Of a DNA stretch of 64,000 bases, positions 61,443 to 64,000 are shown piece after piece. Numbering within the stretch: position 1 is the first letter of the stretch; each line of letters begins with the position of its first letter. The DNA comes from JAJFTV01 sp036825755 (GTDB lineage Bacteria > Chloroflexota > Anaerolineae > Anaerolineales > Anaerolineaceae): NCBI GenBank assembly GCA_036825755.1, contig DAISXR010000003.1, positions 15,145 to 79,144 of the forward strand, read 5' to 3'. The position numbers were made by a program, and so were the translations under genes. The notes below the pieces were generated by a model. It was not told the DNA's origin. It was given only the letters and a program-made list of their open reading frames with translations, and made no database searches.

Positions 61443-63148
61443 TTCAATTCCACCGAGAGAAGAAACTTGCGTATATCTGCTACCGTATGGAGCGACAGAA
61501 CGTGTGCGGCGATCCCTTCTGCTTCGCACAGGGTGAATCTCCGGATGCGGTCTTTTATCAATGGAATTCCTCTGCCATTCAGGCTGAATTCATCCAAATG
61601 CAGGCCCAGCAGCAGAGGCACCGCGGTTGGATCTCCAGCCAGCTCGCCGCACAGACTGACCTTCTTTTGAGCCACGTGGGCAAGCCGAATCACATGATCG
61701 ATCAGACGGATGACAGCCGGATCAAGCGCATCAGAAGCAGATGAAACAGTCGGGTTGGTCCGGTCTGCAGCCAGCGTATATTGAACGAGATCATTGGTTC
61801 CAATGCTGCAGAAATCAAACTGGTTCAGCAAAAAATCGGTGATCATCGCTGCAGCCGGTGTTTCGATCATGACCCCAACCTGCATTTGGGGATCGAACGG
61901 GAAACTTCGCCGTTCCAGTTCTGAGCGGCATTCGTCCAAAAGCTCTCTGGCTGCCAGTGCCTCCGGGATACTGCTGACCAGTGGAAACATGATCTTCAAG
62001 TTACCCTGTACGCTGGCTCGCAGAAGCGCGCATAGTTGATCACGCAGAATGTGTGGATACTTTAAGGCAAGACGGGTACCGCGTAAACCCAGGAATGGAT
62101 TGGCTTCTTTTTCAGTTTGAATGTATTCGACGGGTTTGTCACCGCCTAAATCTACTGTACGTGCGGTGACTGGTTTTGAGCCGGCCTGATGCAAAATCCG
62201 AGTGTAATACTGGTACTGATCTTCCTCAGAAGGCGGGGTTTTACGACCTAAAAAGAGATATTCCGTGCGGAACAATCCAATGCCGTCCGCGCCACTTTGT
62301 AAGGCAGCCACAGCTTCATCAACAGAACCAATGTTTGCAGATACCGGAACAGTGTGCTGATCCCTTGTGATGGCGGGTTGGCAGGCGAGTGAAAACGCTG
62401 TGAGATCCCGTTGACGGCTGGTCGTCGAAAGGAGCCTGAATTTTTCGAGCGTTGTCGTATCCGGATCTACAATCACCGTACCTGTCTGACCATCGACGAT
62501 GATGCTGGTGGTATTCTCAATGTCGGGATTGGGAGAAAATATCCCCGCTACGGCTGGTATACCCATCGCCCTGGAGAGAATCGCCACATGAGAGGTAAGG
62601 CTGCCCTGCGCTGTACAGAAAGCCAGAAGATTTTCCCGATCCATGCCCAGAATGATAGAAGGGGCCAGATCCTCCGAAAACAGAATGGAAGGATGATTGA
62701 GCGGTCTGGAGATCGGTTTTCCGAGCAGAATGCGTAAAACCCGTTGACCTACATCGTGCAAATCAACAGACCGTTCTGCGAACACGCCAATCTGCAGGGA
62801 AGAAAGCATCTCCTCAAAGGTGCTCACCCCTTTGAACCAGGCATATTCGGCGGTAAAACGATCCTGCAGGATCAACTGATTGACTTTGGACAGAAGATCC
62901 GGGTCCTGGAGGAACAATTGTTGTGTTTCAATGATAGAGGCGGTTTCCGGTGATAATTCGTTTTGAACTGTCTCATAAAGCGCTTCAATTTGCCGGCTGG
63001 CAACCTCAAGTGCATCCAGCAGACGTTCAAGCTCGTTTTGCGGATCGGTGCAGCGTGATTCGGCAACGCTCAGAACAGGTGGCTCAAAATTGAAAGCCGG
63101 CCCAATGGCAATCCCGGGAGAGATACCCAATCCTTGCAGTATCTTCAT
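61439..63148 (-). CDS. ptsI: Phosphoenolpyruvate-protein phosphotransferase (enzyme I)
   Basis: The 569-residue protein has the EI order: N-terminal helical/HPr-binding part, phospho-histidine H187 in SLTSHVAILSRAMGIPAVAG, and the PEP-binding barrel with GIGLFRTEYLFL, RTVDLGGDKP, GVMIETPAAA and SLCGELAGD. It passes phosphate from PEP to HPr. Overlaps of four bases with both the HPr and EIIA genes show tight coupling. Its presence in the sugar-specific operon makes the system self-sufficient. Confidence 0.97.
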   Translation of the reverse strand: MKILQGLGISPGIAIGPAFNFEPPVLSVAESRCTDPQNELERLLDALEVASRQIEALYETVQNELSPETASIIETQQLFLQDPDLLSKVNQLILQDRFTAEYAWFKGVSTFEEMLSSLQIGVFAERSVDLHDVGQRVLRILLGKPISRPLNHPSILFSEDLAPSIILGMDRENLLAFCTAQGSLTSHVAILSRAMGIPAVAGIFSPNPDIENTTSIIVDGQTGTVIVDPDTTTLEKFRLLSTTSRQRDLTAFSLACQPAITRDQHTVPVSANIGSVDEAVAALQSGADGIGLFRTEYLFLGRKTPPSEEDQYQYYTRILHQAGSKPVTARTVDLGGDKPVEYIQTEKEANPFLGLRGTRLALKYPHILRDQLCALLRASVQGNLKIMFPLVSSIPEALAARELLDECRSELERRSFPFDPQMQVGVMIETPAAAMITDFLLNQFDFCSIGTNDLVQYTLAADRTNPTVSSASDALDPAVIRLIDHVIRLAHVAQKKVSLCGELAGDPTAVPLLLGLHLDEFSLNGRGIPLIKDRIRRFTLCEAEGIAAHVLSLHTVADIRKFLLSVELK

Positions 63149-63456
63149 TCAGGATCTCCGGTGGGTAATTCTGTCGCATCTACCAAGTGGCCGTCAAAAA
63201 AATCCACGAAAGCCTGCATAGTGATTTCAGCCTGCTCGCCTTCAACGGTTACTTCAACTTCATCATTTTGAAGTGCGGAGATGGAAAGAACCATGATCAA
63301 ACTGGTAGCCCTGACGCGGTTTGACTGACGCGTGAGGTTTTGTATCCAGATGGAATTTAAGGTAAAGGAGCTGGCCAGTTGCACAAACCTGGCAGCCGGC
63401 CTGGCATGAAGACCTATCTGATTTTGAATGATGAAGCGCCGTACGACAGTACCCAT
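63145..63456 (-). CDS. ptsH: Phosphocarrier protein HPr
   Basis: The 103-residue HPr has H17 in IGLHARPAARFV (the histidine phosphorylated by EI) and a regulatory-site-like Ser in RATSLIMVLSIS. The C-terminus extends about 15 residues beyond usual HPr. AAGGAC precedes ATG 63456. It is first in the operon and its stop overlaps the ptsI start. Confidence 0.94.
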   Translation of the reverse strand: MGTVVRRFIIQNQIGLHARPAARFVQLASSFTLNSIWIQNLTRQSNRVRATSLIMVLSISALQNDEVEVTVEGEQAEITMQAFVDFFDGHLVDATELPTGDPE

Positions 63457-63511
63457 AAGTCCTTTCAGCAGGGGATTCGCCTATGATCCGGAAGACATTT
63501 TTATTCCCTCA

Positions 63512-63540
63512 AGTATACACTCCGGGTGTGCGGGTGTGAA
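63512..63540 (-). promoter_or_regulatory. Sigma-70-type promoter of the phosphotransferase operon
   Basis: On the minus strand TTCACA (63540-63535) and TATACT (63517-63512) have a 17-base spacer; each differs from consensus by one base. The start would be near 63505, about 50 bases before the HPr ATG. Confidence 0.7.
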
Positions 63541-64000
63541 TAATATACTGAAAAAGGTTCATTAATAATGAAGATATATCATATATGATATATTATAAAT
63601 ATTGTGGATAGCCATGGGGGAGGGGGTATGAATCGCAATGAGATGAAAAGTTGCGGAATTCATAACAAAATCAGTTTACTTGTTTGGGAAATAAGATGTA
63701 TTGGGTTTGGCGTCAGTATGAGCCGAAAAGGACAAAAGATCGAAATGTCCTAAGAAAGGTAAGGAAAAAACCAAACAAATACTTGCCAATGTTTTTCGGG
63801 ATTATTACGTATATGGAGTCTGAAGCAAATGCATACTGAATTGATTTTGGATAAAGTTTAGAAATTGCACGGCACATTGTTGAAGACGGATTGAAGGAAA
63901 ACTACAGTGTTCGCGTAATGAATTAATATGTGTCAGCACATGGATAGCTGTCTGGAAATGAGCCTGATAGGCCTGACAACTACGTTTATGATAATGATAC
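63541..64000. other. AT-rich terminal stretch with no supportable gene
   Basis: Both strands are broken by stops. A 41-codon ORF (63628-63753) has GGAGGGGG just upstream but no recognisable protein features. A short frame ending near 63925 (with EIARHIVEDGLKENY) is closed by a stop a few codons upstream, as in decayed genes. No repeat or RNA gene is seen. Confidence 0.5.

Noticed and set aside
58681..63456. Sigma-54/LevR control of the mannose-type PTS
   Set aside because: In Firmicutes such operons often use sigma-54 with a PTS-regulated activator, but here the promoter is sigma-70-like and the only activator in view is not PTS-domain-containing.
63541..64000. Pseudogene or short ORFs near the right edge
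   Set aside because: Fragments with plausible amino-acid strings exist but no family is recognisable and stops are frequent in every frame.
1..64000. tRNA, rRNA, CRISPR arrays, insertion sequences
   Set aside because: I looked for tRNA T-loop motifs, spaced direct repeats and transposase motifs by eye on both strands and found none that could be supported; a covariance search was not possible.

Overview
The window reads like the chromosome of a strictly fermentative, Gram-positive-type or monoderm-like bacterium, most probably Chloroflexota class Anaerolineae. The grounds are a family-level inference: an L32 with four zinc-binding cysteines, split glycine decarboxylase, an aldehyde:ferredoxin oxidoreductase, a glmS ribozyme, a bacterial member of the inactivated archaeal-type PolB family, a SpoIIE-like phosphatase start and an MFS/DUF89 pair. 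There is no 16S or tRNA gene to confirm this. A run of exactly 100 N (36989-37088) shows that the sequence is a draft scaffold.

Layout. 1-3868: SpoIIE-like phosphatase (cut by the left edge), methyltransferase, rpmF, hflX and an LL-DAP-type aminotransferase. 4021-16797: a self-contained sigma-54 island. A sigma-54 promoter drives rpoN itself, a soluble NtrB-like kinase and an NtrC-like activator that has lost its DNA-binding domain. A second sigma-54 promoter, followed by a perfect 12-bp palindrome over the start region and Shine-Dalgarno, drives a two-span membrane protein, a 1797-residue TPR protein and a cytosolic TPR/gingipain-caspase-like protease. 16811-19546: alaS. 19637-19915: a 50-residue Flp-type pilin gene with a third sigma-54-like promoter. 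19976-23167: gcvH-gcvPA-gcvPB. 23273-30605: MFS transporter, DUF89 protein, aldehyde:ferredoxin oxidoreductase and glmS with its self-cleaving leader. 30693-31977: an AT-rich islet with two zinc-ribbon proteins.

32154-41083: lipid head-group and acyl transferases, dihydrouridine synthase, sirtuin, GNAT-like protein, glutamine cyclotransferase (broken by the assembly gap), AcoX-like NAD kinase, DUF2807 lipoprotein-like protein and murJ. 41220-43958: large M23 lipoprotein. 44059-46623: metA-metY operon behind a leader that encodes a 34-residue peptide with Met codons at 17, 19 and 21 plus mutually exclusive antiterminator and terminator stems, a classical attenuator in layout. 46652-49250: nnr and a C39-like lipoprotein.

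49305-52572: a three-gene operon of a RecA/RadA-fold protein without a P-loop, a small helical protein and an inactivated B-family polymerase, behind a promoter whose spacer holds a LexA-box-like palindrome. 52575-56731: beta-lactamase-fold hydrolase, HD protein and dihydropyrimidinase. 56742-63540: a complete phosphotransferase operon (HPr, EI, EIIA, EIIB, fused EIICD) followed by an aldolase and a zinc dehydrogenase. The last 540 bases hold no supportable gene.

The strongest candidates for new biology are the sigma-54/TPR/caspase-like island, the methionine leader-peptide attenuator and the putatively damage-inducible RecA-like/inactive-polymerase operon.
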